A stretch of DNA of 64,000 nucleotides from Bacteroidales bacterium (GTDB lineage Bacteria; Bacteroidota; Bacteroidia; Bacteroidales; UBA3824). Within the stretch, counting starts at the first letter, position 1; each line of letters opens with the position of its first letter. The position numbers and the translations under genes were made by a program. Where the stretch lies: assembly GCA_017535325.1 (NCBI GenBank), contig JAFXUC010000029.1:116415-180414 (forward strand), given 5' to 3'. The notes below the pieces were generated by a model. That model was not told the origin of the DNA, searched no databases, and saw only the letters and a program-made list of their open reading frames with translations. Of the stretch, positions 17,232 to 26,338 are shown piece by piece.

Positions 17232-18407
17232 ATGATAAAAAAGGTACTTTTAAGTGTTTTGGCTGCCGGTGTAATGTATCCTGCTGCCGCACAGTTTGAA
17301 TTTAAGACGGTAAAAGAATTACCGATTTCAAGCGTTAAAAATCAACACCGCAGCAGCACGTGCTGGTGTTTTTCTACGCTCAGTTATTTTGAAAGCGAAC
17401 TTATGCGCTTGGGCAAAGGTGAACTGGACTTTTCTGAGGCTTTCGTTGTCAACAAAACAATGATGGACAGAGCCGAAAAAGCAGTGAGAACGCATGGCGA
17501 CGTATCTTTTTCGCCCGGAGGATTTGCTTATGATGTGGCTTATTGCTGGAAATATTACGGAATTATTCCGCAAGAAGCAATGCCAACAATGGGAACTCTT
17601 TACGGTGATAGTCTTCCTAACAACAACGAACTTGACAAAATCACTGAAAGTTACGTTACGGCAATCGCAAAAAGTGATGCGAAAAAACTTTCTCCGCTTT
17701 GGAAACAAGGACTTCAATCAATTTACGACACATATCTCGGCAAATGTCCCGAAAAATTTACCTACAAAGGCAAAGAATATACACCTCAGTCTTATGCAGC
17801 GTCTTTGGGCTTAAACATGGACGACTATGTTTCGATAACCTCTTTCACACATCATCCTTTTTACGAGAAAATGGTTATAGAAGTTCAAGACAACTGGCGT
17901 TGGGATTTGGCTTACAATGTTCCGATGGACGAAATGATGAAAATCATCGACAACGCCGTTGACAAAGGTTATACTTTGGCTTGGGGTGCTGACGTTTCGG
18001 AACTCGGTTTCTCACGCAACGGTATCGGACAACTTCCCGATGTTAAATCAGCAGAATTTTCAGGCTCTGACCAAGCGCGTTGGACGGGACTTACTTCTGA
18101 CTGGTCAAAACGCGAATTTTTGACCTCAAAACCGCTTCCCGAAATCAAAGCAACTCAGGCGCTCCGTCAGTTAGGCTACGACAACTGGGAAACTACCGAT
18201 GACCACGGTATGTTAATCTACGGTATCGCAAAAGACCAAAACGGCAAAGAATATTACATGGCTAAAAACTCTTGGGGAACCGACAATCAATACAAAGGCA
18301 CTTGGTATTTCACCAAAACGTTTGTCGCCATGAAAACCATTGATGTTATGGTTCATAAAGATGCAATTCCGGCAGACATCGCTAAAAAATTAGGCTTGAA
18401 AAAATAA
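17232..18407 (+). CDS. Secreted papain-like (C1B, bleomycin hydrolase type) cysteine peptidase
   Basis: 391 residues. A cleavable signal peptide ends PAAAQ (~21). The catalytic Cys is in SSTCWCFST (Cys44, with Gln38 as the oxyanion residue). The His is in DDHGMLIYG (~324) and the Asn in AKNSWGTD (~345), so the triad is complete. C1B enzymes are usually cytoplasmic aminopeptidases, whereas this one carries an export signal, as several Bacteroidota homologues do. It is first in an operon with polyene-type lipid genes; the functional connection is not evident. Confidence 0.88.
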   Translation: MIKKVLLSVLAAGVMYPAAAQFEFKTVKELPISSVKNQHRSSTCWCFSTLSYFESELMRLGKGELDFSEAFVVNKTMMDRAEKAVRTHGDVSFSPGGFAYDVAYCWKYYGIIPQEAMPTMGTLYGDSLPNNNELDKITESYVTAIAKSDAKKLSPLWKQGLQSIYDTYLGKCPEKFTYKGKEYTPQSYAASLGLNMDDYVSITSFTHHPFYEKMVIEVQDNWRWDLAYNVPMDEMMKIIDNAVDKGYTLAWGADVSELGFSRNGIGQLPDVKSAEFSGSDQARWTGLTSDWSKREFLTSKPLPEIKATQALRQLGYDNWETTDDHGMLIYGIAKDQNGKEYYMAKNSWGTDNQYKGTWYFTKTFVAMKTIDVMVHKDAIPADIAKKLGLKK

Positions 18408-18413
18408 TTTTTG

Positions 18414-19304
18414 ATGGCTGTAACGGAATCAGATAAATGGAAAGGAGTAACAGGAGGCGGAAATTTCGGTCAGAAATTTCTGATCCTCCTGTTTAAATAT
18501 TGCGACGTGAGAATCGGGTATTTTTTTATGTATCTGACAATTCCGTTTTATATGCTTTTTGGCGTCAAAGCCAGAAAGTCAATTCAACATTACTTTCAAA
18601 AGGTTTACGGCTATGGTGTTTTCAAGACATTTTTTAAAACTTGGAAAACATACAACACTTTTGGCAAAGTCTTAATGGACAGATTTTCAATATTTTCAGG
18701 GCAAAAACTTAAATTCACGGTTGAAGACGACGGCAACTATCTCTTTTATGACCTCGTTAAGAAAAACGACGGTTTTATGATGGTCGGCTCGCATACGGGA
18801 AATTTTGAAATCTGTGGTTATTTGTTAAGACAAGACATAAAAAAAATCTACGCTTTGGTTTTCGGAGGCGAAGGGCAAATGCTTCAACATCAGAGGCTTA
18901 TAAAATTCAAAGAAAACAACGTAGAAATGCTTGCCGTTGAAGACGATATGTCGCACCTTTTTAAAATCAATTCCGCTTTGCAAGACGGCGACATCGTAAC
19001 AATGCCCGCTGACAGAGCCTTAGGCAGCCCGAAAACAATCCGTTGTAAATTCGGGTTGACGGAGGCGGAATTTCCGACAGGACCTTTTTCTGTTGCGGCG
19101 ATACGCGGCGTGCCGGTTTTGGCGGTTTTTGTCTTCCGTGAAAAAACTTATCATTACAAGGTGATTGTCAGGGAGTTGAAGGCAGAAGAGGAAAACAGTC
19201 CGCGAAAAAAAGCCGCGCTTTTGGCTCAGAAATTTGCCGCAGAACTCGAAACTCAAATCAAAAATTATCCGTGTCAGTGGTTTAACTTTTTTGAATTTTT
19301 TTAA
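18414..19304 (+). CDS. LpxL/HtrB-like lysophospholipid acyltransferase
   Basis: 296 residues from the ATG at 18414; a TTG three bases earlier is less likely. An N-terminal membrane anchor region (~35-55) is followed by the acyltransferase motif SHTGNFE (HxxxxE, about residue 126), then DRALGSPKTIRC and FPTGPFSVAAIRGVPVL. Members transfer acyl chains to lipid acceptors at the inner membrane. In aryl-polyene and flexirubin clusters a protein of this type esterifies the polyene. The ketosynthase next door (4-base gap) supports that role. Lipid A acylation is the alternative. Confidence 0.8.
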   Translation: MAVTESDKWKGVTGGGNFGQKFLILLFKYCDVRIGYFFMYLTIPFYMLFGVKARKSIQHYFQKVYGYGVFKTFFKTWKTYNTFGKVLMDRFSIFSGQKLKFTVEDDGNYLFYDLVKKNDGFMMVGSHTGNFEICGYLLRQDIKKIYALVFGGEGQMLQHQRLIKFKENNVEMLAVEDDMSHLFKINSALQDGDIVTMPADRALGSPKTIRCKFGLTEAEFPTGPFSVAAIRGVPVLAVFVFREKTYHYKVIVRELKAEEENSPRKKAALLAQKFAAELETQIKNYPCQWFNFFEFF

Positions 19305-19307
19305 AAC

Positions 19308-20387
19308 ATGGTTGAAATCTTTTCCGACAATATTATCTCGCCTTTGGGTTTTACGACAAAGGAGAATTATGACAACGTAAAACTTTCAAAATCAGGACTT
19401 AAAACCGTTGAAAATCTTTTCGGTTTGGACGGAAAATTCACTGTCTCGGAAATAGAAAACGAACTCTTGAACTCGGAATTTGAGAATTTTTTTCATAAAA
19501 ACGCCGCTGAATTTTCAAAACTTGAAAAAATGGCTTTGCTGTCAACTGGCAAGGCAATTTCTGATACTGATGTAACAAACAACAGAACAGCGTTTTATTT
19601 CTCGTCAACAAAAGGAGAACTTAAAGAGAGCCTTTGGCAAACTGCCCAAAAAATAGCGGAATTTTTCGGTATAAAAACTACTCCCGTTGTGGTTTCAAAT
19701 GCCTGCGTTTCGGGACTTTGCGCTGTGATTGCGGCGGCGCGGGCAATTAATTCAGGTCGTATTGACACGGCGGTCATTACGGGTGCTGACGTGTTGAGTA
19801 AGTTTACCGTTTCGGGCTTTTCATCGCTGAAAGCCTTGTCGTCAAAGCCCTGCCGCCCGTTTGACATTGAGCGCAACGGCTTAAATCTCGGCGAGGCGTC
19901 TTCGACTGTCGTCTTAAAAAAATCCGACTGTGGAAATTTTGTCTCAGGCTCTGTCCGAAACGACGCTTATCATATTTCAAGTCCGTCAAAAACTGCCGAA
20001 GGTGCTGTTAACGCGCTTAATGACGTGCTGAAAAACGTTGACAAAAATGACATCGCTTTTGTTTCGGCGCACGGCACGGCAACTTTTTTCAACGACGAAA
20101 TGGAGGCTAACGCGCTTTTTAGTGTGGGGCTTTTCGATGTGCCGGTCAGCGGTCTGAAAGGCTGTTACGGACACACTCTAGGCGCGGCGGGGCTTATTGA
20201 AACGGTGCTTTCGTTTAATGCCTTAAAGAGGGGAGAGGTTTTGAAAACTCTTGGCTATGAAACGCAGGGTGTCAGCAAAAAAATTAACATCGCAACCGAA
20301 AACCTAAAAACCGACAAAAAATATTTCGTAAAACTGATTTCAGGATTCGGCGGAGTAAATGCCGCAGCGGTTTTTAAAAAGAATTAA
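19308..20387 (+). CDS. Beta-ketoacyl-ACP synthase of the aryl-polyene/flexirubin type
   Basis: 359 residues, shorter than FabF. The catalytic Cys is in SNACVSG (~131) and the two histidines in SAHGTATFFNDE (~255) and GCYGHTLGAAG (~289), so it should be active. It condenses malonyl-ACP with an acyl chain. It lies between the acyltransferase and a degenerate ketosynthase-like gene, reminiscent of ketosynthase plus chain-length-factor pairs. It is clearly distinct from the housekeeping fabF at 24189. Confidence 0.85.
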   Translation: MVEIFSDNIISPLGFTTKENYDNVKLSKSGLKTVENLFGLDGKFTVSEIENELLNSEFENFFHKNAAEFSKLEKMALLSTGKAISDTDVTNNRTAFYFSSTKGELKESLWQTAQKIAEFFGIKTTPVVVSNACVSGLCAVIAAARAINSGRIDTAVITGADVLSKFTVSGFSSLKALSSKPCRPFDIERNGLNLGEASSTVVLKKSDCGNFVSGSVRNDAYHISSPSKTAEGAVNALNDVLKNVDKNDIAFVSAHGTATFFNDEMEANALFSVGLFDVPVSGLKGCYGHTLGAAGLIETVLSFNALKRGEVLKTLGYETQGVSKKINIATENLKTDKKYFVKLISGFGGVNAAAVFKKN

Positions 20388-20391
20388 AAAA

Positions 20392-21006
20392 ATGGCGTTT
20401 ATAAAAAGTTTTTCATTCTTAAATTGCAGCAATTCTTCATACGGAAAAAATGGAGAAAAGCAATTCTTGTCTGATAGTGAAACTCTTGAAAACAACTTTC
20501 TTACTATGGTTTACCGTAAGGAAAACTTTAATTATCCGAAATTTTTTAAGATGGATTCAGCCTCAAAAGCGGGTTTTTTGTGCGCGGAACTCATAAAAGA
20601 CGGCTTTCCGGAAGACAAAAACAATTTTTCAGTGATAATGATGAATAACTTTTCGTCAAGCGAAACCGACAAAAACTTTGAGAAGACGATTAGCGACACA
20701 GAGGATTACTATCCTTCGCCGTCAATTTTCGTGTATACGCTGCCGAATATTATGACCGGAGAAATCTGCATACGGCACGGTTTTAAGGGCGAGAGTTCGT
20801 TTTATGTTTTTGAGAAGTTTTTGCCGGAAGAGTTCGTAAATATTGTGGGTGACAGTCTTGAATTTTGTGATTACGCTTTGGCGGGCTGGTCTGAATCGGG
20901 CGAAAACTCAGCCTTAAAATCGGTTGTGTTTTTAGTCTCGAAAACCTCTGAATCTGAAAAAATATTTGATAAAGAAACCGTAGAAAAAATTTACAAACAA
21001 TGTTGA
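20392..21006 (+). CDS. Degenerate ketosynthase-like protein (putative chain-length-factor partner)
   Basis: 204 residues from the ATG at 20392; the open frame upstream overlaps the preceding gene. The region SPSIFVYTLPNIMTGEICIRHGFKG aligns in style with the thiolase-fold nucleophile segment of ketosynthases, but there is no catalytic Cys and the protein is half-length, so condensing activity is unlikely. Such short ketosynthase relatives occur beside active enzymes in Bacteroidota polyene clusters. Its likely role is as a structural partner of the 19308 protein. The stop overlaps the next start by 7 bases. Confidence 0.6.
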   Translation: MAFIKSFSFLNCSNSSYGKNGEKQFLSDSETLENNFLTMVYRKENFNYPKFFKMDSASKAGFLCAELIKDGFPEDKNNFSVIMMNNFSSSETDKNFEKTISDTEDYYPSPSIFVYTLPNIMTGEICIRHGFKGESSFYVFEKFLPEEFVNIVGDSLEFCDYALAGWSESGENSALKSVVFLVSKTSESEKIFDKETVEKIYKQC

Positions 21007-21353
21007 AACTTTTGTTGTTATCGCTTTTGCAGTGCGCATGTTTGGCCTTCGGGCAGGTTTTCTTGAAAATTGCGATGTCAAAAGCCGAAAAATTCCGCTT
21101 TGAATGGGAAATCATAAAATCGTATTTAACAAATTGGCATTTGCTATACAGCGGACTTTGCATGACAGCCGCAATGCTAATTTGGTTTTACATTTTAAGA
21201 CATTTTGAATTTTCCGTTGCCTATCCGCTGACAAGTTTCAGTTACGTATTCGGTGTCTTGGCAGCGGTTTGGATTTTTGGCGAGGCTGTCCCGTTAACGC
21301 GATGGATTGGTTTGGGTTTGATAGTTTTGGGAACGTTTTTGTTGTTGAAATAA
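21000..21353 (+). CDS. EamA/SMR-like small membrane transporter
   Basis: 117 residues with four transmembrane helices. The last two (FSVAYPLTSFSYVFGVLAAVWIFGEAVP and WIGLGLIVLGTFLLL) carry the typical SMR/EamA half-transporter pattern, so it probably works as a dimer. Similar proteins occur in aryl-polyene and lipid-modification loci, perhaps moving a lipid-linked intermediate. It overlaps the preceding gene (7 bases), indicating translational coupling. The substrate is unknown. Confidence 0.75.
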   Translation: MLKLLLLSLLQCACLAFGQVFLKIAMSKAEKFRFEWEIIKSYLTNWHLLYSGLCMTAAMLIWFYILRHFEFSVAYPLTSFSYVFGVLAAVWIFGEAVPLTRWIGLGLIVLGTFLLLK

Positions 21354-21359
21354 AAAAAA

Positions 21360-22169
21360 ATGCGGAAAATTTTGTTTTTGCTGTTTATAGTTTTGTTTGC
21401 GGAATCCAAGGCTCAGACCTGCGTAAAACTTTGGGGCGAAAATCCTGACGATTACCGTAAAAACAAAGTTAAACTTTATTGTTATCCTGCTGACAGGCAA
21501 AAAGATAACAAATGCGCGGTGATTTTTTGTCCGGGCGGCAGTTATTGTTATTTAGCAAAAGAAAACGAAGGTTTTTATCCGGCAAAAGTATTTCAAAATC
21601 AAGGATTTAACAGTTTTGTACTGCTTTATAGACGCGGCATAAAAGGCAACCATTATCCCTCGCAAATGCAAGATTTGGAAAAAGCATTGGAATATGTAAG
21701 AGAGAATTTCAGTTTTCAGAAAATCGGCGTTTGCGGCTTTTCGGCAGGCGGACACCTTTCAGGAACCTCAGCCGTTTACTTAAAGACTGACTTTAATATA
21801 ATGATATATCCTGTTGTAACAATGCAAGATGGCTATGTTCACAAAAAATCTCGACGCAATCTGTTAGGACAGCATTATACCAAAGCGCAAAAAGATTCAA
21901 TGTCGTTGGAACTCAATACGCAAAAAAAATTGCCGCCTATTTTTCTCATCGCCTGCAAAGACGACCCGATAGTAAAATATCAAAATTCTGTCATGCTTGC
22001 CGACTCCTTAAAAGCCAGCAATCAGAATTTTAAATTCACACTTTATGAACATGGCGGACACGGTTTTGGTGTTAACCCGAAACTGATAAAAGGTGCCGAC
22101 AAAAAAGCCGCTTTTTGGTACGAGGATTTTTTCAACTGGTTTGAGACTGTCGTCTTTTCTTCTTTTTAG
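21360..22169 (+). CDS. Secreted alpha/beta hydrolase (acetyl-xylan-esterase-like)
   Basis: 269 residues with a signal peptide ending FAESKAQ (~19). The oxyanion region is FCPGGSYCYLA, the nucleophile elbow GFSAGG, the Asp in CKDDPIV, and the His in GGHGFG near the C-terminus, giving a complete Ser-Asp-His triad. The family includes carbohydrate esterases and dipeptidyl hydrolases. It is last in the 17232 operon. Its 3' end overlaps the oppositely oriented M1 peptidase gene by 38 bases. Confidence 0.82.
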   Translation: MRKILFLLFIVLFAESKAQTCVKLWGENPDDYRKNKVKLYCYPADRQKDNKCAVIFCPGGSYCYLAKENEGFYPAKVFQNQGFNSFVLLYRRGIKGNHYPSQMQDLEKALEYVRENFSFQKIGVCGFSAGGHLSGTSAVYLKTDFNIMIYPVVTMQDGYVHKKSRRNLLGQHYTKAQKDSMSLELNTQKKLPPIFLIACKDDPIVKYQNSVMLADSLKASNQNFKFTLYEHGGHGFGVNPKLIKGADKKAAFWYEDFFNWFETVVFSSF

Positions 22170-23763
22170 ACTTTTTATCGAAAATAAATTGCGTTTTTTT
22201 GACAATAGAGTTTGTAGTTAAAACATCGTTGTAGGGATCAAAAATTATCGCGCTGACATAAAAGTTGAGCGGAATGTTAAAATCTTGATCTTGCAAGTAA
22301 TTGTTAAGACGGTAAAACACCTTTTCGCCGTTTTCGCCGCAAACCATCAACGGAATTTTTGAGCGGAAAAACGGTGTCAGACTGTCTGTTGTCTGCTGCG
22401 AAATGCGGATATTCAAAATTGTTTCGTGCTCTTGTTGCCATTTAATTTCGTAAACGGGATACCCCGCACCGTAAAACCACTGCGCAAAAAACCAGTCAAG
22501 ATTACGACCTGAAACCGTTTTCACAATGTTTATAAAATCTTCCACTGTGGCATTTTGATAGCGTAATCTGCTGTCTTTCAGATATTCCCGTATGCAGTTG
22601 AAAAACACTCCGTCGCCTAACTCCTTTCTTAACTGATGAAGCACCATCGCGCCTTTTGAATAAGAGTTGCGGCTGTCAAAAAGTTGGTGTATGTCGTTGG
22701 TGTCAGGAATGTTGAGCGAGGATTTTTTGAGTTGGCAGGCTTTCAGGACGGTAACTTTTCTCCACTGCGAGTCGTCATAACAACTTGAAAAACCTTTTTC
22801 CGCCGCTAAACATTCACAATACGTCGCAAAACCTTCGTGCAGGAAAACGTCGCGCCAACTTCTCCCCGTTATCATATTGCCAAACCACTGATGCGCCAAT
22901 TCGTGAATCATCAAATCTAGGTCAAAGTCTCTGATAAAACTCATTGTCTGATGTTCCATGCCGCCTGCCCAGCCGAACTGCGCGTGTCCGTATTTCTCTT
23001 TTATAAAAGGATATTCCCCGAATGAGTCGCAGAGCATTTTGAAAGCCGGAGCGAGCCGCCAGGTTTTTCTTTTAGCCTGCTCGTAACGCTCAGGGTAGAC
23101 GTAATTTAAGATTTTGACGGTGTCTTTTCCGGTTACAACGTAGTCGGAATATTCCTTGTATTGCGTAACGGCAACCGCCAGAAGATAATACGCGCAAGGG
23201 TATTTGTGCCGCCATTCTGTAATGCGGGTGCTGTCTGAGACGGTTTCGCTGAAAAGGCTGCCGTTGGAGACGGCGCGGTATTTTTCAGGACATTCAATAA
23301 TTATAAAGGCGGAATCTATTTTGTCAGAAATGTCCTGTCTGCACGGAAACCAGTCTTTTGCGCCGTACGGCTCGCTGAGTGTCCAAAAAACCGGTATGCC
23401 GTTGTGCGCGGAAAAACTGACCGACCCCAAGCCCGAACTTTGCGGTACGCCTTCGTAGTCAACGGTGATGCTGTCGGTCTCTGACCATCTTCTGTCAGGG
23501 GGTATGATTAACAGGTTTTCGCTGCGGTAAAAGGCGACGGTGTCCTTCCCGTGTAAAACGAAATTTACTTTTAAGGAGTCCGACAAGTCGATTTTCAGCG
23601 GCAAAAGGGAGTTGTCGGTTGAAAAAACTTCCGTTGCTGTGCCTTTTATATATCTGACGGCAGGGTCAACGCTGAGGCGCAGACGCAAAAATTTCATGTC
23701 GAGAGCATACACGCCCGGCACAAAAAGCACTGTTAAGAGATATGACAAGAAAAATTTTAACAT
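22132..23763 (-). CDS. Secreted M1-family zinc metallopeptidase
   Basis: 543 residues with a signal peptide ending VPGVYA. The aminopeptidase motifs are GGMEHQ, the zinc site HELAHQWFG, and the distal ligand in HEGFATYCE. It probably trims peptides from the N-terminus in the periplasm or outside the cell. It lacks the large C-terminal HEAT-like domain of long M1 enzymes, so it is the compact form. The tail is basic (KKSKKKKRRQSQTS). Its gene end overlaps the esterase gene, giving convergent transcripts. Confidence 0.9.
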   Translation of the reverse strand: MLKFFLSYLLTVLFVPGVYALDMKFLRLRLSVDPAVRYIKGTATEVFSTDNSLLPLKIDLSDSLKVNFVLHGKDTVAFYRSENLLIIPPDRRWSETDSITVDYEGVPQSSGLGSVSFSAHNGIPVFWTLSEPYGAKDWFPCRQDISDKIDSAFIIIECPEKYRAVSNGSLFSETVSDSTRITEWRHKYPCAYYLLAVAVTQYKEYSDYVVTGKDTVKILNYVYPERYEQAKRKTWRLAPAFKMLCDSFGEYPFIKEKYGHAQFGWAGGMEHQTMSFIRDFDLDLMIHELAHQWFGNMITGRSWRDVFLHEGFATYCECLAAEKGFSSCYDDSQWRKVTVLKACQLKKSSLNIPDTNDIHQLFDSRNSYSKGAMVLHQLRKELGDGVFFNCIREYLKDSRLRYQNATVEDFINIVKTVSGRNLDWFFAQWFYGAGYPVYEIKWQQEHETILNIRISQQTTDSLTPFFRSKIPLMVCGENGEKVFYRLNNYLQDQDFNIPLNFYVSAIIFDPYNDVLTTNSIVKKTQFIFDKKSKKKKRRQSQTS

Positions 23764-23786
23764 TTTTTATAACAGAAATACGCCGT

Positions 23787-23794
23787 CAAACTTA
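23787..23794 (-). promoter_or_regulatory. Promoter of the M1 peptidase gene (TAAGTTTG, minus strand)
   Basis: Exact TAnnTTTG on the minus strand, about 24 bases before the ATG. The rest of 23795-23927 is AT-rich and holds a near-consensus -7 region (TTATTTTG, about 23867-23874) for acpP in the other direction. Confidence 0.55.
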
Positions 23795-23927
23795 TTTAAA
23801 TGTTAAGAAATAAAAATTCACGCTGCAAACTTATAAAAAAATTTTTTTTTTCGCTTGAAAATTGTTTATTTTGCACCCGAAAATTTTAAACAGAAAACAT
23901 ATTTAAAAACTAAAATTTAAATTAATT

Positions 23928-24164
23928 ATGTCAGACATTTCATCACGCGTAAAAGCAATTATCGTAGACAAATTAGGTGTTGACGAGTCAGAAGTAACCA
24001 ACGAAGCAAGTTTTACCAATGATTTGGGAGCAGACTCGCTTGATACCGTAGAGTTGATTATGCAGTTTGAGAAGGAATTTTCAATTGATATTCCGGATGA
24101 GCAGGCTGAAAAAATCATCACGGTAGGCGATGCTATTGCTTACGTTGAAAACAACACCAAGTAA
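23928..24164 (+). CDS. acpP: Acyl carrier protein (fatty acid synthesis)
   Basis: 78 residues with the phosphopantetheine site [10 protein letters not shown] (Ser37) and the acidic helix II typical of AcpP. It carries acyl chains for type II fatty acid synthesis. It is followed by fabF and rnc, the usual Bacteroidota order. It differs clearly from the second carrier at 39808. Confidence 0.95.
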   Translation: MSDISSRVKAIIVDKLGVDESEVTNEASFTNDLGADSLDTVELIMQFEKEFSIDIPDEQAEKIITVGDAIAYVENNTK

Positions 24165-24188
24165 TAATTAAAAAAAAGAGAAAATTTT

Positions 24189-25436
24189 ATGGAATTAAAA
24201 CGAGTAGTTGTAACCGGCATCGGAGCCATAACTCCGATTGGCCACAATATAACCGAGTTTTGGGATAGCTTAAAAACCGGGGTAAGCGGTGCAGGTCCAA
24301 TTACCCGTTTTAATCCCGAAAAATTCAAAACACGGTTTGCTTGCGAGGTTAAGGATTACGACCCGACAAAATATTTTGACAGAAAGGCGGTTGCGAAAAT
24401 GGACTTGTTTACGCAGTTTGCCCTTATTGCCACGGCGGAAGGCCTTGAAAATTCGGGACTTCTTGCCTCGGACTTCAAGCATGAACGTGCCGGTGTGATT
24501 TGGGGATCCGGTATCGGCGGTATCAACGTGATGACTGCCGAGGTTATGGATTTTGCGCAGGGCGACGGTACGCCTAAGTTTTCGCCGTTTTTTATCCCGA
24601 AAATGATTAGCGACATAGCCGCAGGTTATATTTCGATGAAATATGATTTCAGAGGACCCAATTATGCCACAGTATCGGCATGTGCATCTTCGGCACACGC
24701 CATCATAGACGCTTTCAACTGGATAAGGCTCGGCAAGGCTGACGTTATTGTAACGGGCGGCTCTGAGTCTCCTATCGGAATAGCGGCTCTTGCCGGATTC
24801 AATTCGATGAAAGCCCTTTCTACCCGCAACGACGACCCGAAAACCGCATCAAGACCTTTTGACAAGGACAGAGACGGTTTTGTAATAGGCGAGGGCGCGG
24901 GCTGTCTTGTTTTGGAAGAATACGAACACGCCAAAGCAAGAGGCGCAAAAATACTTTGTGAAATAGGCGGCGGCGGTGCTTCTGCCGATGCCCATCACAT
25001 TACGGCTCCCCATCCTGAGGGAAAAGGTGCTATTCAGGTTATGAACATGGCAATCGAAGACGCCGGCTTAAAACCTGAGGATATTGACTACATCAATGTT
25101 CACGGTACTTCTACCGGACTCGGCGACAAGGCGGAGGCAATTGCGATAAAAGAGGTTTTCAAAGAACACGCATACAATTTGAGCATTTCAAGTACAAAGA
25201 GTATGACGGGTCATTTGCTTGGCGGTGCCGGAGCGATAGAGTCTATTGCCTGCGTTCTTGCAATGCAGAACAATCTCGTTCCCCCGACAATCAACTTCCA
25301 GACACCTGATCCGGATATTGACCCGAGGCTTGATATTACACCGAATAAGGCAAAGGCAAAAACAATCAATGCAGCCCTGAACAATACTTTTGGTTTCGGC
25401 GGTCATAACGCATCGGTTGTTTTCAAGAAGTTGTAG
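24189..25436 (+). CDS. fabF: Beta-ketoacyl-ACP synthase II
   Basis: 415 residues. The active-site Cys is in VSACASSAHA (~164); the histidines are in VHGTSTGLGDKAE and GHLLGGAGA; the Gly-rich C-terminus is NTFGFGGHN. It elongates fatty acyl-ACP. It lies between acpP (24 bases upstream) and rnc. Confidence 0.95.
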   Translation: MELKRVVVTGIGAITPIGHNITEFWDSLKTGVSGAGPITRFNPEKFKTRFACEVKDYDPTKYFDRKAVAKMDLFTQFALIATAEGLENSGLLASDFKHERAGVIWGSGIGGINVMTAEVMDFAQGDGTPKFSPFFIPKMISDIAAGYISMKYDFRGPNYATVSACASSAHAIIDAFNWIRLGKADVIVTGGSESPIGIAALAGFNSMKALSTRNDDPKTASRPFDKDRDGFVIGEGAGCLVLEEYEHAKARGAKILCEIGGGGASADAHHITAPHPEGKGAIQVMNMAIEDAGLKPEDIDYINVHGTSTGLGDKAEAIAIKEVFKEHAYNLSISSTKSMTGHLLGGAGAIESIACVLAMQNNLVPPTINFQTPDPDIDPRLDITPNKAKAKTINAALNNTFGFGGHNASVVFKKL

Positions 25437-25464
25437 TCTTTGTCTAAAAAAATGAAAACAAACA

Positions 25465-26196
25465 GTGTTTACTGATTTATTGTCATTTTTGAAATTTTTA
25501 TTCCGTTCCGACAAGAAATTTGTCTTAGAAATAAGACGTATTACGGGTTTTTTCCCAAACCGGCTTGAATATTACAAGACGGCTTTGATTCACCGTTCGA
25601 GGTCTTTGCGCAAGCAGGACGGCTTTTATATCAACAACGAGCGGCTTGAATTTCTCGGCGATTCGGTTTTGGATTTGCTGATAGGGGAGTACCTTTACAA
25701 GAAATTTCCTGAGGAGCAGGAGGGCTTTTTAACGCAGTGCCGTTCGAGGATTGTCAACGGTGAAAACCTTACGGAACTCACCAAGCATATCGGTCTTGAC
25801 AAGTTGGTAAGAACGAATGTAAAGAACGGACTTCACGGCGTTCATCTTTACGGTGATGCGTTTGAGGCTTTTTTGGGTGCGGTTTATTTGGACCGTGGTT
25901 TCAAGAAGGCGGGAAAATACATCATCAAGAGGATAATGCCCAAATATTTGAATATAGTTGAATTGGAACATCATAATTACAACTATAAATCACAAATGAT
26001 AGAGTGGGGGCAAAAACACAAAAAAACGGTTGCTTTTGAAACCGACATTGATGCTCCCGGCAGTAAATATTTTGTGTCAATTTTGAAAGTCGGCGACACC
26101 GAGATGTCTTCCGGGATAGGCAATTCAAAAAAAGAGGCAGAGCAAAAAGCCGCTCATGTCTGTCTTAGAAAACTCGGCGTAATAAAAAGTGAATAA
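25465..26196 (+). CDS. rnc: Ribonuclease III
   Basis: 243 residues. The RNase III signature NNERLEFLGDSVLDLLIGEYLY is followed by the second acidic cluster GDAFEAFLGAVY and a C-terminal double-stranded RNA binding domain (ISSGIGNSKKEAEQKAA-type ending, written here in part). It processes rRNA and mRNA duplexes. The start is assigned to GTG at 25465; a TTG at 25477 is the alternative. A seven-codon ATG frame (25452-25475) ends across the GTG, which could couple initiation. Confidence 0.92.
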   Translation: MFTDLLSFLKFLFRSDKKFVLEIRRITGFFPNRLEYYKTALIHRSRSLRKQDGFYINNERLEFLGDSVLDLLIGEYLYKKFPEEQEGFLTQCRSRIVNGENLTELTKHIGLDKLVRTNVKNGLHGVHLYGDAFEAFLGAVYLDRGFKKAGKYIIKRIMPKYLNIVELEHHNYNYKSQMIEWGQKHKKTVAFETDIDAPGSKYFVSILKVGDTEMSSGIGNSKKEAEQKAAHVCLRKLGVIKSE

Positions 26197-26203
26197 GATT
26201 TTG

Positions 26204-26249
26204 AAAAAAATGAAGATTCTAATAAAAAAACAGAATCTTCATTTTTTTT
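26204..26249 (+). terminator. Terminator of the acpP-fabF-rnc unit
   Basis: AAAAAAATGAAGATTCT (26204-26220) pairs perfectly with AGAATCTTCATTTTTTT (26232-26248) across an 11-base A-rich loop. Confidence 0.85.
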
Positions 26250-26271
26250 GCAGTTTTTTTCAAAAAAACAT

Positions 26272-26279
26272 TATATTTG
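26272..26279 (+). promoter_or_regulatory. Promoter of the PAS/SpoIIE sensor gene (TATATTTG)
   Basis: Exact TAnnTTTG with TTTG at 26247-26250 (21-base spacing). The ~50-base leader contains a T8/A8 hairpin just before the ATG at 26339. Confidence 0.6.
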
Positions 26280-26338
26280 TGCGGTTCATTAGGAACAAAA
26301 TTTGATGTATTTTTTTTTGTTGAAAAAAAACTGCAACA

